From: Gammaproteobacteria bacterium
GTDB taxonomy: Bacteria > Pseudomonadota > Gammaproteobacteria > Steroidobacterales > Woeseiaceae
Direction of reading: 5' to 3'
DNA: 43,784 nucleotides
NCBI GenBank assembly: GCA_029884165.1
Contig: JAOUIH010000024.1
Location: 1-43,784 of the forward strand
Under the pieces are notes generated by a model that saw nothing but the letters and a program-made list of their open reading frames with translations, was not told the DNA's origin and made no database searches. Of this stretch, positions 7,204 through 16,075 are shown piece after piece (the first letter of the stretch is position 1; every line of letters begins with the position of its first letter). Made by a program: the position numbers and the translations under genes.

Positions 7204-9375
7204 GTGCGACGGGAAATCGCCACGAAAGGCACCCTGCTACTGGCAATTACTACTATGACGGCATGTGTGCCCGGCGGGCCGACAAAGACCGGCCCGAACG
7301 ACAATCTCGACTATCCGGAAACGGCAACAGTCACCCAGGTGGACGAGTACCACGGCGTGCCCGTCAAGGATCCCTATCGCTGGCTCGAGGACGACGTGCG
7401 GGAGAACCCGGACGTGAAGGCATGGGTCGATGCGCAGAACGAGCTGACTTTCGCCTACCTCCGGCAAATACCGGAGCGCAACGCGATCCGGGCTCGGATG
7501 CAGGAACTCTGGGACTTCGAACGCTGGGGTCTGCCGCGCAAGAAGAGCGGCCACTACTTCTTTGCACACAATAACGGCCTGCAGAACCAGGACGTCGTCT
7601 ACACGCAGGACCGTCTGGACGGAGCACCGCGCCTCCTCCTCGATCCGAACGCCTGGTCGAACGACGGCACGGTTGCGCTCGCTGCCTATTACCCGTCGCC
7701 GGATGCCAACTACCTCGCCTATCTCGTGCAAGACGGCGGCTCCGACTGGCGCAGCGCTCGGGTGCTGCAAGTGGCGAACGGAGAACCCGTGGAGGACCGC
7801 CTTGACTGGCTGAAGTTTACCGCCTTGTCTTGGGCATCCGACTCGTCCGGGTTCTACTACAGCAGGTACCCCGCAGCAGAGGGCGACGACAAGTTCCAGG
7901 GCCTCAACATGAACCAGGCAGTGTACTTCCATCGGCTGGGAACCCCGCAGGACGAGGATCGTCTCGTCTACGCGAACGCCGACAACCCGGACTGGGGCTA
8001 CGCCGCGACCGTCAGCGACGACGGCGCATTTCTCGTCATTACCGTCTGGAAGGGTACGGACGACCGTTACCAGGTGATCTACCAGGATCTCCGAACTGAC
8101 GGCATCGAACCGGTGACGCTCATCGAAGGGTTCGACCACGACTACACGTTTATCGGCAACGTGGGACCAGAACTCTTGTTCCGGACGACCGAGTCCGCCC
8201 CGCGCGGGCGCCTGATCGGTATCGACATCGGGAGCGGCGGCGCAAGACGCGAGGTCGTCGCACAGGCCAGCGACGTACTGACGAGTGCAAGGCTCGTCGG
8301 GGGCCGCATTGTCGCCGAGTACCTGCAGGACGCGTGGACAGTCATTCGCGTGTTTGATGTGGCAGGCGAACTGGCCGGCAGCGTCGACCTGCCGGGCATC
8401 GGTACGGCGACCGGCTTCGACGGCGACGCGGGCGACCCGGAAACGTTCTTCAGCTACGAGAGCTTCAATGCGCCGGCGACAATCTACCGGTTCGATGTCA
8501 GCACGCTCGATTCACAGGTGTTCCGCAAGCCGTCGCTGAGCTTCGATCCGGACGACTACCGGGTGGAGCAGGTTTTCTTCGAGTCCCGCGACGGGACGCG
8601 CGTGCCGATGTTCGTCGCGCATCACAAGGACGTCGTGCCTGATGGTGCCCGTCCAACCATGCTGTACGGCTACGGAGGCTTCAACATATCCGAGACGCCG
8701 GAATTCTCGGCAGCGCGCCTCGCGTGGATGGAGATGGGCGGTGTGTACGCTGTTGCCAACATCCGCGGCGGCGGCGAGTATGGCGAGGCGTGGCACGAGG
8801 CCGGCACGAAACTCGACAAGCAGAACGTTTTCGACGACTTCATCGCCGCTGCCGAGCACCTGGTCGAGGCTGGTTACACGCGTCCCGACAAGCTCGCCGT
8901 CTTTGGCGGCAGTAACGGGGGCCTGCTGGTCGGCGCAGTCACCAACCAGCGGCCGGACCTGTTCGGCGCCGCGATCCCCGCGGTTGGCGTGATGGACATG
9001 CTGCGATTCCAGCATTTTACCGCCGGGCGATTCTGGGTCGACGACTATGGTTCGTCGGACGACCCGGCGGAGTTCGAAGCGCTGTACGCCTACTCGCCGT
9101 ATCACAACATCCGGCCCGGCATCGAATACCCGGCGGTCATGGTAACGACCGCAGACACCGACGACCGGGTCGTGCCTGGCCACAGTTTCAAGTATGCGGC
9201 GGCGCTGCAGGCCGCCCAGGCCGGCGACCGGCCGGTGCTCATCCGGATCGAGACCCGTGCAGGTCACGGCGCCGGCAAACCGACCGGGATGATCATCGAG
9301 GAGTACACCGACCGATGGGCGTTCCTGCTCCGAAACCTGGGCATGCGCCTGCCGGAAGGCTACGGGACCCCCTGA
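7204..9375 (+). CDS. Prolyl oligopeptidase family (S9) serine peptidase, lipoprotein
   Basis: A 723-residue S9A-type peptidase. I place the start at the GTG at 7204 because a perfect AGGAGG lies seven bases upstream; an earlier in-frame GTG at 7180 would put that site inside the gene. From 7204 the protein begins with a short signal ending TMTAC, a likely lipobox with Cys21. An N-terminal peptidase_S9_N beta-propeller (DPYRWLEDD near the start is a hallmark) is followed by the alpha/beta hydrolase domain with GGSNGGLL (nucleophile Ser, about residue 570), the Asp-containing TADTDDRVVPGHSF and the His in RAGHGAG. The family cleaves short peptides after proline. As a lipoprotein it would work in the periplasm or on the outer membrane, in peptide use. 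Confidence 0.93.
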   Translation: MRREIATKGTLLLAITTMTACVPGGPTKTGPNDNLDYPETATVTQVDEYHGVPVKDPYRWLEDDVRENPDVKAWVDAQNELTFAYLRQIPERNAIRARMQELWDFERWGLPRKKSGHYFFAHNNGLQNQDVVYTQDRLDGAPRLLLDPNAWSNDGTVALAAYYPSPDANYLAYLVQDGGSDWRSARVLQVANGEPVEDRLDWLKFTALSWASDSSGFYYSRYPAAEGDDKFQGLNMNQAVYFHRLGTPQDEDRLVYANADNPDWGYAATVSDDGAFLVITVWKGTDDRYQVIYQDLRTDGIEPVTLIEGFDHDYTFIGNVGPELLFRTTESAPRGRLIGIDIGSGGARREVVAQASDVLTSARLVGGRIVAEYLQDAWTVIRVFDVAGELAGSVDLPGIGTATGFDGDAGDPETFFSYESFNAPATIYRFDVSTLDSQVFRKPSLSFDPDDYRVEQVFFESRDGTRVPMFVAHHKDVVPDGARPTMLYGYGGFNISETPEFSAARLAWMEMGGVYAVANIRGGGEYGEAWHEAGTKLDKQNVFDDFIAAAEHLVEAGYTRPDKLAVFGGSNGGLLVGAVTNQRPDLFGAAIPAVGVMDMLRFQHFTAGRFWVDDYGSSDDPAEFEALYAYSPYHNIRPGIEYPAVMVTTADTDDRVVPGHSFKYAAALQAAQAGDRPVLIRIETRAGHGAGKPTGMIIEEYTDRWAFLLRNLGMRLPEGYGTP

Positions 9376-9518
9376 CTGCCGTCGCCGCTGCGATTTGACA
9401 TAGTGCGTGAACGGCCCGCTCCGCCTTCGGCGTACTGTGAACACCCTCACGCCATCGGCGCGCCCGGGCTAGTAGATTTTGCATATCCCTTCAACGCGCC
9501 GAGGAACCGATCCGGACC

Positions 9519-10265
9519 ATGCCAGGCCAGCACTCTGCACCCCGGAAAAAGACGGGCCTTTCGGCCAAGACGCTCGGCGCAATTTCGCACGCGGACCTCG
9601 AACAATATTCGACTGAGCACATCTACATCGAGGATGAACTCGGCGGTACTGTCGAAGAACCGAGAACGGTCTCCTCGAAGACGAGTATCCGCAACCGCGT
9701 CAAAGGCATCGTCGCCGAGCTGACGTTTTATCGTGAGGGGTTCCTGCGCGTCCGCGCCGGTACTGTCCGCAAGCCGCTCAAGGACTACCTGCTGGAACTC
9801 CGGTTTATCGACCCGGCGCCGGTGCGCCGCCACAGGCTGGCCACGCGTTGCCTCTTGACATCGATCGGCATGGCGCTCGCGGCAGTCTCGGCCTGGATTC
9901 TGCTGCCGATGAGCGGACTCGCGCCGTACACGTTCTCAGCTACAGTGTTGCTCGCCACGATGGCTGTGGTCGCCCTGCTGATGTTCATACACCGCAGCGA
10001 CGAAACGCACGTGTTCTACACGGCGGTCGGCAAGACGGAAGTACTCGTGCTCACCGCCTCGTTCGGTTGCCTCGGTCGCTGCCGCAGGGCAGTCAAGGCC
10101 GTCCAGGGCGCCGTCAAGGGCTCGCAGGGAAGTGCCAGCGCTCGGCAAGACATCCGCTACCTCAAGGCAGAAATGAAGGCGCATTACCGGCTGGCGGAAA
10201 CCGGCGTAATTACTCGGCAGGCCTGCTCCGAGGGCACATCACTGATCCTGGCCCGTTTCGGCTGA
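9519..10265 (+). CDS. Unrecognised membrane protein with two central transmembrane helices
   Basis: A 248-residue protein that I do not recognise. The first 105 residues are polar and contain no signal. Two transmembrane helices follow (around residues 112-130, LTSIGMALAAVSAWILLP, and 138-158, FSATVLLATMAVVALLMF). Then comes a polar region with a cysteine pair in FGCLGRCRR and a long, probably helical, Lys/Arg-rich tail. The two-helix hairpin with both ends on the same side suggests an inner-membrane protein with cytoplasmic N and C domains. A GAGGAA is present about 12 bases before the ATG. The stop codon abuts the stop of the opposite-strand CigR-like gene with no spacer. No function is proposed. 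Confidence 0.72.
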   Translation: MPGQHSAPRKKTGLSAKTLGAISHADLEQYSTEHIYIEDELGGTVEEPRTVSSKTSIRNRVKGIVAELTFYREGFLRVRAGTVRKPLKDYLLELRFIDPAPVRRHRLATRCLLTSIGMALAAVSAWILLPMSGLAPYTFSATVLLATMAVVALLMFIHRSDETHVFYTAVGKTEVLVLTASFGCLGRCRRAVKAVQGAVKGSQGSASARQDIRYLKAEMKAHYRLAETGVITRQACSEGTSLILARFG

Positions 10266-10658
10266 TCAGCGCAGGATCATGTCGCTCAGTACGTCGTGAA
10301 CGATCTGCGTCGCGACCTCTACCAGCAGCAAACGACCATCCACGATAACGCGCTCGTAACCCGGCTTCACGGGGGGCAGCATCGCGATCAGCCCGCCAGG
10401 TAACGCCTGCTTGGCAATCCCGGGAGGCAAGGGCTTGCCGCGCGCGAGATTCCTGGCAATGCCCGGCGGCAGCTCCTTGGAGCCTTTTTTCCCGTGACCC
10501 TGTCGGAAGCTGTCGGGGTTGTCGCGGTACCAGGCACGAATAGCCGTGATCTCCGAGTCCGTAAACACTACCTCGGCGCCGATGTTGCCGGCGGGTGACG
10601 CGCTCCCGGCCGAGAGGAGCAGCAGGGCCGCTACTGCAATCGAAACAAGCCTGTTCAT
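10266..10658 (-). CDS. CigR-like exported protein
   Basis: A 130-residue protein. I chose the ATG at 10658 because it opens a classical signal peptide (MNRLVSIAVAALLLLSAGSASPA) and has a GGAG eight bases upstream; a GTG 30 bases earlier is possible. The mature protein has a tandem motif, LPPGIARNLARGKPLPPGIA, then LPPVKPGYERVIVDGRLLLVE and a C-terminal TQIVHDVLSDMI. This is the pattern of the family named after CigR, first described as an anti-virulence regulator in Salmonella; RcnB-like proteins share part of it. Outside Salmonella the role is unknown, and nothing here suggests pathogenicity. Related family members are predicted to be periplasmic or inner-membrane attached. Confidence 0.8.
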   Translation of the reverse strand: MNRLVSIAVAALLLLSAGSASPAGNIGAEVVFTDSEITAIRAWYRDNPDSFRQGHGKKGSKELPPGIARNLARGKPLPPGIAKQALPGGLIAMLPPVKPGYERVIVDGRLLLVEVATQIVHDVLSDMILR

Positions 10659-10737
10659 CGCACGATCTCCGACAATGACTCGGGCCACACACTAGCGCAG
10701 GGGCCACCCAGTGAACGTGAGCCGCCTCACACTGCGC

Positions 10738-10968
10738 TCAGCCCGGATCCACCACATCGACCATGACATAACGTAGCAGCACCTCGAAACTGCGCCGCTC
10801 GAGCGCTATCCCTTGCGGCAGTTCCAGCGTATGTATCGGCGCATCATCTGCAGCCCGGATTTCCTGGTACGTGCGACTGCCATTCCGATAGACCTTGTAG
10901 CGCACCTGCCTGCTCGACCCGCGTGCCAGCTCGACCTTGCTTTCCGTCCAGTCCTGGATCAATTGCAT
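10738..10968 (-). CDS. Small hypothetical protein, probably cytoplasmic
   Basis: A 76-residue protein without signal or membrane segment. The ATG at 10968 is preferred because a GGAG lies six bases upstream; a longer reading adds an Arg/Pro-rich stretch with no support. The sequence alternates charged and hydrophobic residues (ELARGSSRQVRYKVYRNGSRTYQEIRA) as in a small beta-sheet, and ends RYVMVDVVDPG. I do not recognise a family. It lies between the SLC13-type permease and the CigR-like gene on the same strand, with a 255-base gap upstream and 79 bases downstream. Confidence 0.6.
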   Translation of the reverse strand: MQLIQDWTESKVELARGSSRQVRYKVYRNGSRTYQEIRAADDAPIHTLELPQGIALERRSFEVLLRYVMVDVVDPG

Positions 10969-11223
10969 GTTCGTCTCCGGTTTTTCCGGCCGCCTCGCCG
11001 TAGTGAGTCGAGGCAACCCGGTTGACTACTCTCATCGTGCAAGCGGCATGCCAGCGGCGCCGGCCCGGTCCCGGGGGCCGCCATGCCGGCACTGCGGTCG
11101 TTCGCCAGCGGGACCAGGGGCCCGCGGATGAACCATCCCCGTCAGGAAGTGACGCAGGATTCAGGCATTTGGAGACAGTACGGTTTACATATTTCCGCGC
11201 GCTGACGCCTGGCTCAGTGACGC

Positions 11224-12996
11224 CTACATCGGCCAGACCCACAGCAGCATCGGTACCGACACGACGACGATCAGGACTTCGAGTGGAAGCCCCATGCGCC
11301 AGTAGTCGCCGAAGCGGTAGCCCCCCGGCCCGAGAATCAGTGTGTTGTTCTTGTGGCCTATCGGGGTCAGGAATGCACAGGACGCCGCAACGGCGACGCC
11401 CATCAGGAATGGATCCGGACTGACCTGCAGCCGCTCGGCAATCTGGACTGCGATTGGTGCAGCGATCACGGCCGTTGCCGTGTTGTTCATGACGTCTGAC
11501 AGAGTCATCGTCGCGACGATCACCAGAGTCAGCACTACTACCGGCGAATAGCCGGCCGCGAGTGCGATGATCCCGTCAGCTATCAGCAGGGTCCCGCCCG
11601 TGGACTCCAGGGCGCCGCCGATCGGTATCATCGATCCGAGCAGCACGATCACCGGCCACTCGACGGATTCGTAGACATTCCTGACGTTAACGATATCGAG
11701 CAAGACGTATGCGGCAACGACGCAACCCAGGGCCACCGGCAGGTACACGACGCCCAGGCTCGCTGCCAGGATGGCAGCCCCGAATATCCCTGTCGCCAGC
11801 AGCGCCTTCTCCCGCTGCAGGACCTGCTGCCCGCGCTCCTTGAGCGGGAGCACGCCAAGGCGCGCAACCATGTCATGCAGTCGCTCCTCGCCTCCGAGCA
11901 GGAGCAGGACGTCCCCAGCGCGGATTTCCTCCTGCCTCACATGCTGCCGAAATCGCTTTCCGCTGCGAGAGATTCCGACCAGTGCGACGCCATATCGATA
12001 AAGCAGTCGAACTGACATCGCGGTTCGTCCGATCAAAGCCGAAGTTTCGGGTACGACGACCTCACTCAGTTCCAGGTGCTCGTCCCTGAGTGCCGCTGCT
12101 CCCGTGCCGATGTATTCGAGACCGAGCGCACCGAGTGCCTCGTCGATCGACTCCGGACCCGCCTCGACGACGAGTATGTCGCCTGCCTGGACCTCGACGC
12201 GCCTTGCGAGCCCGGGCAGCCGCCGCCCCTGGCGAATGAGGCCGAGGATCTCGACGTCACTTTTCTCTGCGAGGTCGTCAATGTCGCTGATCTTCCTGCC
12301 AACCATCCTGGAGTCGTCCCGGACTTTGAGTTCGGCTATGTAGTCCGCGAGTTCGAACAGCTCCTGGCTGCTATCGCCGGCATGTCGCGTGCGCGGCAGC
12401 AGGCGCCAGCCGACCAGCGCCAGGTAGGCCACGCCGACGGCAGCACAGGCGAGCCCGACCGGCGCAAAGTCGAACATGTGAAAGGACACCCCAAAGGCCG
12501 AATTCCGGTACTCCGCAATGACGATGTTGGGCGGGGTGCCAATCAGCGTGATCATTCCGCCGAGTATCGAAGCGAACGACAGCGGCATCAGGCTCAGCGC
12601 AGGACTCCGGCCGGCCTTGGCGGCGGCCTGAATATCGACCGGCATGAGGAGGGCCAGGGCGGCTACGTTGTTCATGACGGCGGACAATGCCGCGGAGACG
12701 CCCGCCATGATCGTGATATGGGACGAGAGCTTGCGCGAGGCGTCGACGGCATAGCGAGCGATGTATTCGATGACCCCGGAATTCGTCAGCCCGCGGCTGA
12801 CGATCAGCACCAGGGCAATGATGATCGTAGCCGGATGCCCGAAGCCGGAGAACGCCTCCCCGACCGGCACCAGTCCGAGGAGCAGCGCCGCCAGAAGCGC
12901 CACGAAAGCCACGGTGTCGTAGCGCCAGCGGCCCCAGATCAGCATTGCGAATACCAGCGCCAACAGGACAAACAGCATTATCTGGTCGAAGCTCAC
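11224..12996 (-). CDS. SLC13-family permease with two RCK_C (TrkA-C) domains
   Basis: A 590-residue inner-membrane transporter. The N-terminal half has about five hydrophobic helices with the loop GLTNSGVI and the segment ALSAVMNNVAALALLMP, a conserved DASS-family stretch. Two cytoplasmic RCK_C/TrkA_C domains follow, roughly residues 205-290 (ending GDILVVEAGPESIDEALG) and 300-380 (ending GDVLLLLGGEERL). A second membrane half carries the matching repeat (LSDVMNNTATAVIAAP). The family carries anions such as sulfate, thiosulfate or dicarboxylates with sodium; the central RCK_C pair is typical of the subgroup often annotated as sulfate or sulfur-anion permeases. The substrate is not decided by sequence. 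With a sulfite dehydrogenase in the window, a sulfur oxyanion is an attractive but unproven guess. Confidence 0.9.
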   Translation of the reverse strand: MSFDQIMLFVLLALVFAMLIWGRWRYDTVAFVALLAALLLGLVPVGEAFSGFGHPATIIIALVLIVSRGLTNSGVIEYIARYAVDASRKLSSHITIMAGVSAALSAVMNNVAALALLMPVDIQAAAKAGRSPALSLMPLSFASILGGMITLIGTPPNIVIAEYRNSAFGVSFHMFDFAPVGLACAAVGVAYLALVGWRLLPRTRHAGDSSQELFELADYIAELKVRDDSRMVGRKISDIDDLAEKSDVEILGLIRQGRRLPGLARRVEVQAGDILVVEAGPESIDEALGALGLEYIGTGAAALRDEHLELSEVVVPETSALIGRTAMSVRLLYRYGVALVGISRSGKRFRQHVRQEEIRAGDVLLLLGGEERLHDMVARLGVLPLKERGQQVLQREKALLATGIFGAAILAASLGVVYLPVALGCVVAAYVLLDIVNVRNVYESVEWPVIVLLGSMIPIGGALESTGGTLLIADGIIALAAGYSPVVVLTLVIVATMTLSDVMNNTATAVIAAPIAVQIAERLQVSPDPFLMGVAVAASCAFLTPIGHKNNTLILGPGGYRFGDYWRMGLPLEVLIVVVSVPMLLWVWPM

Positions 12997-13199
12997 GTCT
13001 GTTCCACCGAGGCCAGGGACCCGGCCACCATAACCGGAAATCGCCGTTGCCGGGCATCCGGGACAACCCCGATGCAGCGGTAACGAAAGGGTCAGGATTC
13101 GATCAGCCTTCGGTCAAGCCAGCGGGGAGGCCCCGGAGCACAGTAACTCCCATGCACGGCGCCACCGGGCGCCGGCAGGACAAGGGGAGAACCAAGACC

Positions 13200-13475
13200 A
13201 TGAACAGCCGCTTCCAGACCACAATCCACGCCATCCTGGCCACCGCATTGCTCGTCTACGGCGGCAGCCTGGCGGGCGTAAATCCCGCGGGCCAGGCCCT
13301 GAGCGACAGCCAGCTGCTGCGTGCCGTCCGCCAGCTCAGCCGGACGCTGCACGCCGAGTACGGTACTTTCGGGGCGCTGGGCGCGCTGTTCGGCGCCCGC
13401 TTGCAGATCCCGGTCAGCGCCGCCGGCTGTGATGCGGCGGGGCAGGAGTCGCAACGCTGCAAAGACCGGGCCTGA
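13200..13475 (+). CDS. Small exported protein of unknown function
   Basis: A 91-residue candidate. The ATG at 13200 follows GGGGAG by about nine bases and opens a signal-like stretch (MNSRFQTTIHAILATALLVYGGSLAG). The mature part has one amphipathic helix (LSDSQLLRAVRQLSRTLHAEYG), a Gly/Ala segment and a C-terminal end with two cysteines (AGCDAAGQESQRC). No family is recognised. It stands 57 bases before the zinc peptidase gene in the same direction, which could make them co-transcribed. Support is the signal peptide and ribosome site only; it could be a chance reading frame in GC-rich DNA. Confidence 0.5.
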   Translation: MNSRFQTTIHAILATALLVYGGSLAGVNPAGQALSDSQLLRAVRQLSRTLHAEYGTFGALGALFGARLQIPVSAAGCDAAGQESQRCKDRA

Positions 13476-13532
13476 CAGCGGCGCTCGGGACGTCCCGGCA
13501 GCTCCCCGGCGAGACGTAAACTCGGACCGGAA

Positions 13533-14234
13533 ATGCGGTCTAATAGGCGCATGCCGCTGCTCGTATTCGGACTGCTGATCCTGGCCCTGGTCTTCGGACC
13601 GGGCATCTGGGTGCAGCGGGTATTGCAGAAATACTCCGAGCCGGCCGACCGCTACCCGGGTACCGGGGCCGACCTGGCGCGCCAGTTGCTGGACTCAAAT
13701 GGGCTGCAGGCGGTCAAGGTCGAGGAAATCCGTGCAGGAGATCACTACGATCCCGATGCGAAAGCCGTTCGTCTGGCGACAGCCAACTACAATGGCCGTT
13801 CGCTGACGGCGATCACCGTCGCTGCACACGAAGTCGGTCACGCGCTGCAGGATCGCGACGCGTATACCCCGCTCAGGCTGCGCAGCCAGCTCGTTCGAGC
13901 GACCCGAAAAGTCGAGAAGATCGGCGCAGCCATACTCATGGTGTCGCCTTTCCTGGGCGCAATTACGCGCGCGCCGGCACTCGGCATCCTGATGTTCGGC
14001 GCAGGCTTTGTCACGTTGCTGTCGTCAACGGTCGTGCACTTCGTCACGCTGCCGACCGAACTCGACGCAAGCTACGGCCGTGCACTGCCGCTGCTCGACC
14101 GCCACCGGATTCTGATGGACGTCGACCGGCCGCACGCGCGGCGGCTGCTCAAAGCCGCCGCACTGACTTACGTGGCGGCGTCGCTGATGAGCCTGTTGAA
14201 CGTCGCTCGCTGGTTCGCGATCCTACGCCGCTGA
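13533..14234 (+). CDS. YugP-type zinc metallopeptidase, membrane-bound
   Basis: A 233-residue membrane peptidase-like protein of the YugP/neutral zinc metallopeptidase family. An N-terminal helix (residues 7-25) anchors it. The zinc motif HEVGH is at residues 99-103, preceded by the family stretch AVRLATANYNGRSLTAITVAAHE. Two or three further helices lie between residues 125 and 165, and LPTELDASYGRALPLLD gives the conserved acidic segment that could provide the third ligand. The substrate of this family is unknown. The start at 13533 is used; an ATG at 13551 (MPLLVFG) is nearly as good. The last 12 bases overlap the end of the convergent aminotransferase gene. Confidence 0.87.
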   Translation: MRSNRRMPLLVFGLLILALVFGPGIWVQRVLQKYSEPADRYPGTGADLARQLLDSNGLQAVKVEEIRAGDHYDPDAKAVRLATANYNGRSLTAITVAAHEVGHALQDRDAYTPLRLRSQLVRATRKVEKIGAAILMVSPFLGAITRAPALGILMFGAGFVTLLSSTVVHFVTLPTELDASYGRALPLLDRHRILMDVDRPHARRLLKAAALTYVAASLMSLLNVARWFAILRR

Positions 14235-15362
14235 ATCCAGGATCCGGCGTCCGAACAGGCGCTTGAACGTCTGCACGTAGTAGCGCATCTCCTCGGGTTT
14301 CGCCATGCTGACGCGCGACCAGGTTTCGAATGGCGGGAACGGGCGACCGACCTGGATGCCTTCATCCAGCAGCGCTGCATTGACCTCGCGGACCGGGATG
14401 CCCGTCTCGAAGAAGGTGAAGTTCGTCTGTGACTTGACGTAGCGTACCCCGAGTTCTTCGAACATCTGCTCCACAATTGCCATCGATTCCTTGTTCTTGC
14501 GGCGCGTGAAATCCTGAAACTCCAGGTCCTGGTAACTCGCGTACGCCGCCTCGATACCGAGAATATTGTTTCTTCCGGTCTTCAGCGCCTGGATACGCTC
14601 GATCATGGCCGGATGCGCGAAGCCGAAACCGACGTTCAGGCCTGCAAGCCCGTGAATCTTGGATGCCGTGCGCGCTACGATAACGTTCGGGTTGCCCTCG
14701 GCGACCAGCTCGATCATCGAGCCGTAGTCCGGATCTTCGATGTATTCGAAGTAGGCCTCGTCGACGAAGACCATCCGATCCTTCGACACCTCGCGGACAA
14801 AGTCTTTCAGGATGTCCTTCGTGACGTAATTCGGCAACGGATTGTTCGGGTTAACGAGGTAGACCATTACCGTGTCGTCACGAATTGCGCTGGCGATCGC
14901 GTCGAGATCCGTCTCGAGGTTTTCGTTTACCGGCACGCGGATGATCTCGGATCCCGCGTTACCCGCATACCGCACCAGGTCGTGATAGGTCGGATCCGCG
15001 CAGACAACGGAGCCTTTGTCCCAGCTGGCGATCAGCCCGCCGGTCTTCAGGATTTCCCCGGAACCGGTGCCCAGCACCACGTTCTCCACCGGTACGCTGT
15101 TCAGGTCGGCCACCAGCTGTATTAGCTCGTCGTAGTGGCCGCGGCCATATTGATTCGTCAGGTCCATCGCTTCGGCGATTGCCTGCAATGCTACGCGCGA
15201 CGGCCCGTACGGATTCTCGTTGGTTCCGGCCCGGATCACGTGGTCCGGCCTGGCTATCACGAGTTCCTGCGCAACGGCGGCGCGAAGCAAGGCTGGACAG
15301 GCGCCGGCACCGAGTACTGCTCCCGCGCCCTGCAATAACTGGCGTCTGCTGATCATCCGCAT
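14223..15362 (-). CDS. Exported class I/II aminotransferase (histidinol-phosphate aminotransferase-like), Tat signal
   Basis: A 379-residue PLP aminotransferase of the HisC-like fold. The conserved elements are the substrate-side GTNENPYGPS (residues 46-55), phosphate-contact GTGSGEIL, the NPNNP loop near 171-175, the cofactor Asp201 in FVDEAY and the Schiff-base Lys235 in TASKIHGLAGLNVG. Unlike HisC, it begins with SRRQLLQGAGAVLGAGAC, a twin-arginine-like signal with a hydrophobic core and a cysteine at 22. Tat export fits an enzyme that takes its cofactor in the cytoplasm. The substrate is unknown. Two starts are possible, 15362 and 15356 (MISRR). The gene lies alone and overlaps the end of the zinc peptidase gene tail to tail. 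Confidence 0.85.
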   Translation of the reverse strand: MRMISRRQLLQGAGAVLGAGACPALLRAAVAQELVIARPDHVIRAGTNENPYGPSRVALQAIAEAMDLTNQYGRGHYDELIQLVADLNSVPVENVVLGTGSGEILKTGGLIASWDKGSVVCADPTYHDLVRYAGNAGSEIIRVPVNENLETDLDAIASAIRDDTVMVYLVNPNNPLPNYVTKDILKDFVREVSKDRMVFVDEAYFEYIEDPDYGSMIELVAEGNPNVIVARTASKIHGLAGLNVGFGFAHPAMIERIQALKTGRNNILGIEAAYASYQDLEFQDFTRRKNKESMAIVEQMFEELGVRYVKSQTNFTFFETGIPVREVNAALLDEGIQVGRPFPPFETWSRVSMAKPEEMRYYVQTFKRLFGRRILDSAA

Positions 15363-15568
15363 GTCTTACGTCCCCCGCTGCTGAATTACGGACCCGGTGT
15401 TCCGGGACTTCAGCGCACGGTAATCAGATTCCCGTCGGGCATCAACCGTGGCCGCCATGCCTGTTACGCCAATCAAGTCTTCGGGCCGTCTCCCGGACGC
15501 AGCTACGGATGTATGCTTATTGTCATGCCGAACCCGAAAAACCAGACTGGACCTAAGGAGGATGCCTG

Positions 15569-15997
15569 ATGAGTCGAATTGCCTTAGCCATTGCCGGCGC
15601 TGCCGGATTGCTGTGCGCCTGCGGCCCCCGGGAAGCCGGGACTCCGGCGAGCCCACCTGAAGCAGCGGCGACTGCGCCGGTCGCGGCACCCGCAGCGGAG
15701 CAGACCGTGACCCTCGCGGACGGTGAGCCCGGTCTGCCTGGTCAAAAAGTCTACGAGGAAGTGTGCAGGGAATGCCACGAACAGGTTGGCGCAAGCGCGC
15801 CGCAGACCGGGCAATCACCTGACTGGACCGAGCGTTCCGCACTGTGGCAGGCGGTATTGTTCGAACACGCGAACCAGGGCTACCTGGAAATGCCCGCCAA
15901 GGGCGGCGAGGAAGGGCTCAGCGAGGACGACGTAGCGGCTGCCGTCGAATATATGCTGAACCAGAGCTTCCCGGAACGTACCGACGACCCGCGCTGA
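15569..15997 (+). CDS. Cytochrome c5-like lipoprotein
   Basis: A 142-residue monohaem cytochrome. A short signal peptide ends in LLCACG, giving a likely lipid-modified Cys18. An Ala/Pro-rich linker (residues 20-45) comes next, then the haem domain with CRECH at residues 66-70 and a distal Met in YLEMPAKGG. The domain ends with EGLSEDDVAAAVEYML, a helix that is standard in class I cytochromes, including c5. The ribosome site AAGGAGG at 15555-15561 stands seven bases before the ATG, so this is a well-expressed gene in appearance. The protein would carry electrons in the periplasm as a membrane-anchored shuttle. Its partner is not visible locally. Confidence 0.9.
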   Translation: MSRIALAIAGAAGLLCACGPREAGTPASPPEAAATAPVAAPAAEQTVTLADGEPGLPGQKVYEEVCRECHEQVGASAPQTGQSPDWTERSALWQAVLFEHANQGYLEMPAKGGEEGLSEDDVAAAVEYMLNQSFPERTDDPR

Positions 15998-16075
15998 TAG
16001 CCGGCCGCTTCTGGAGCCGGGCGGAGCTTTCGGTTAGGTTGCACCGTTCAAGGCGGTTCGCCGCCGGCGGGTCCA

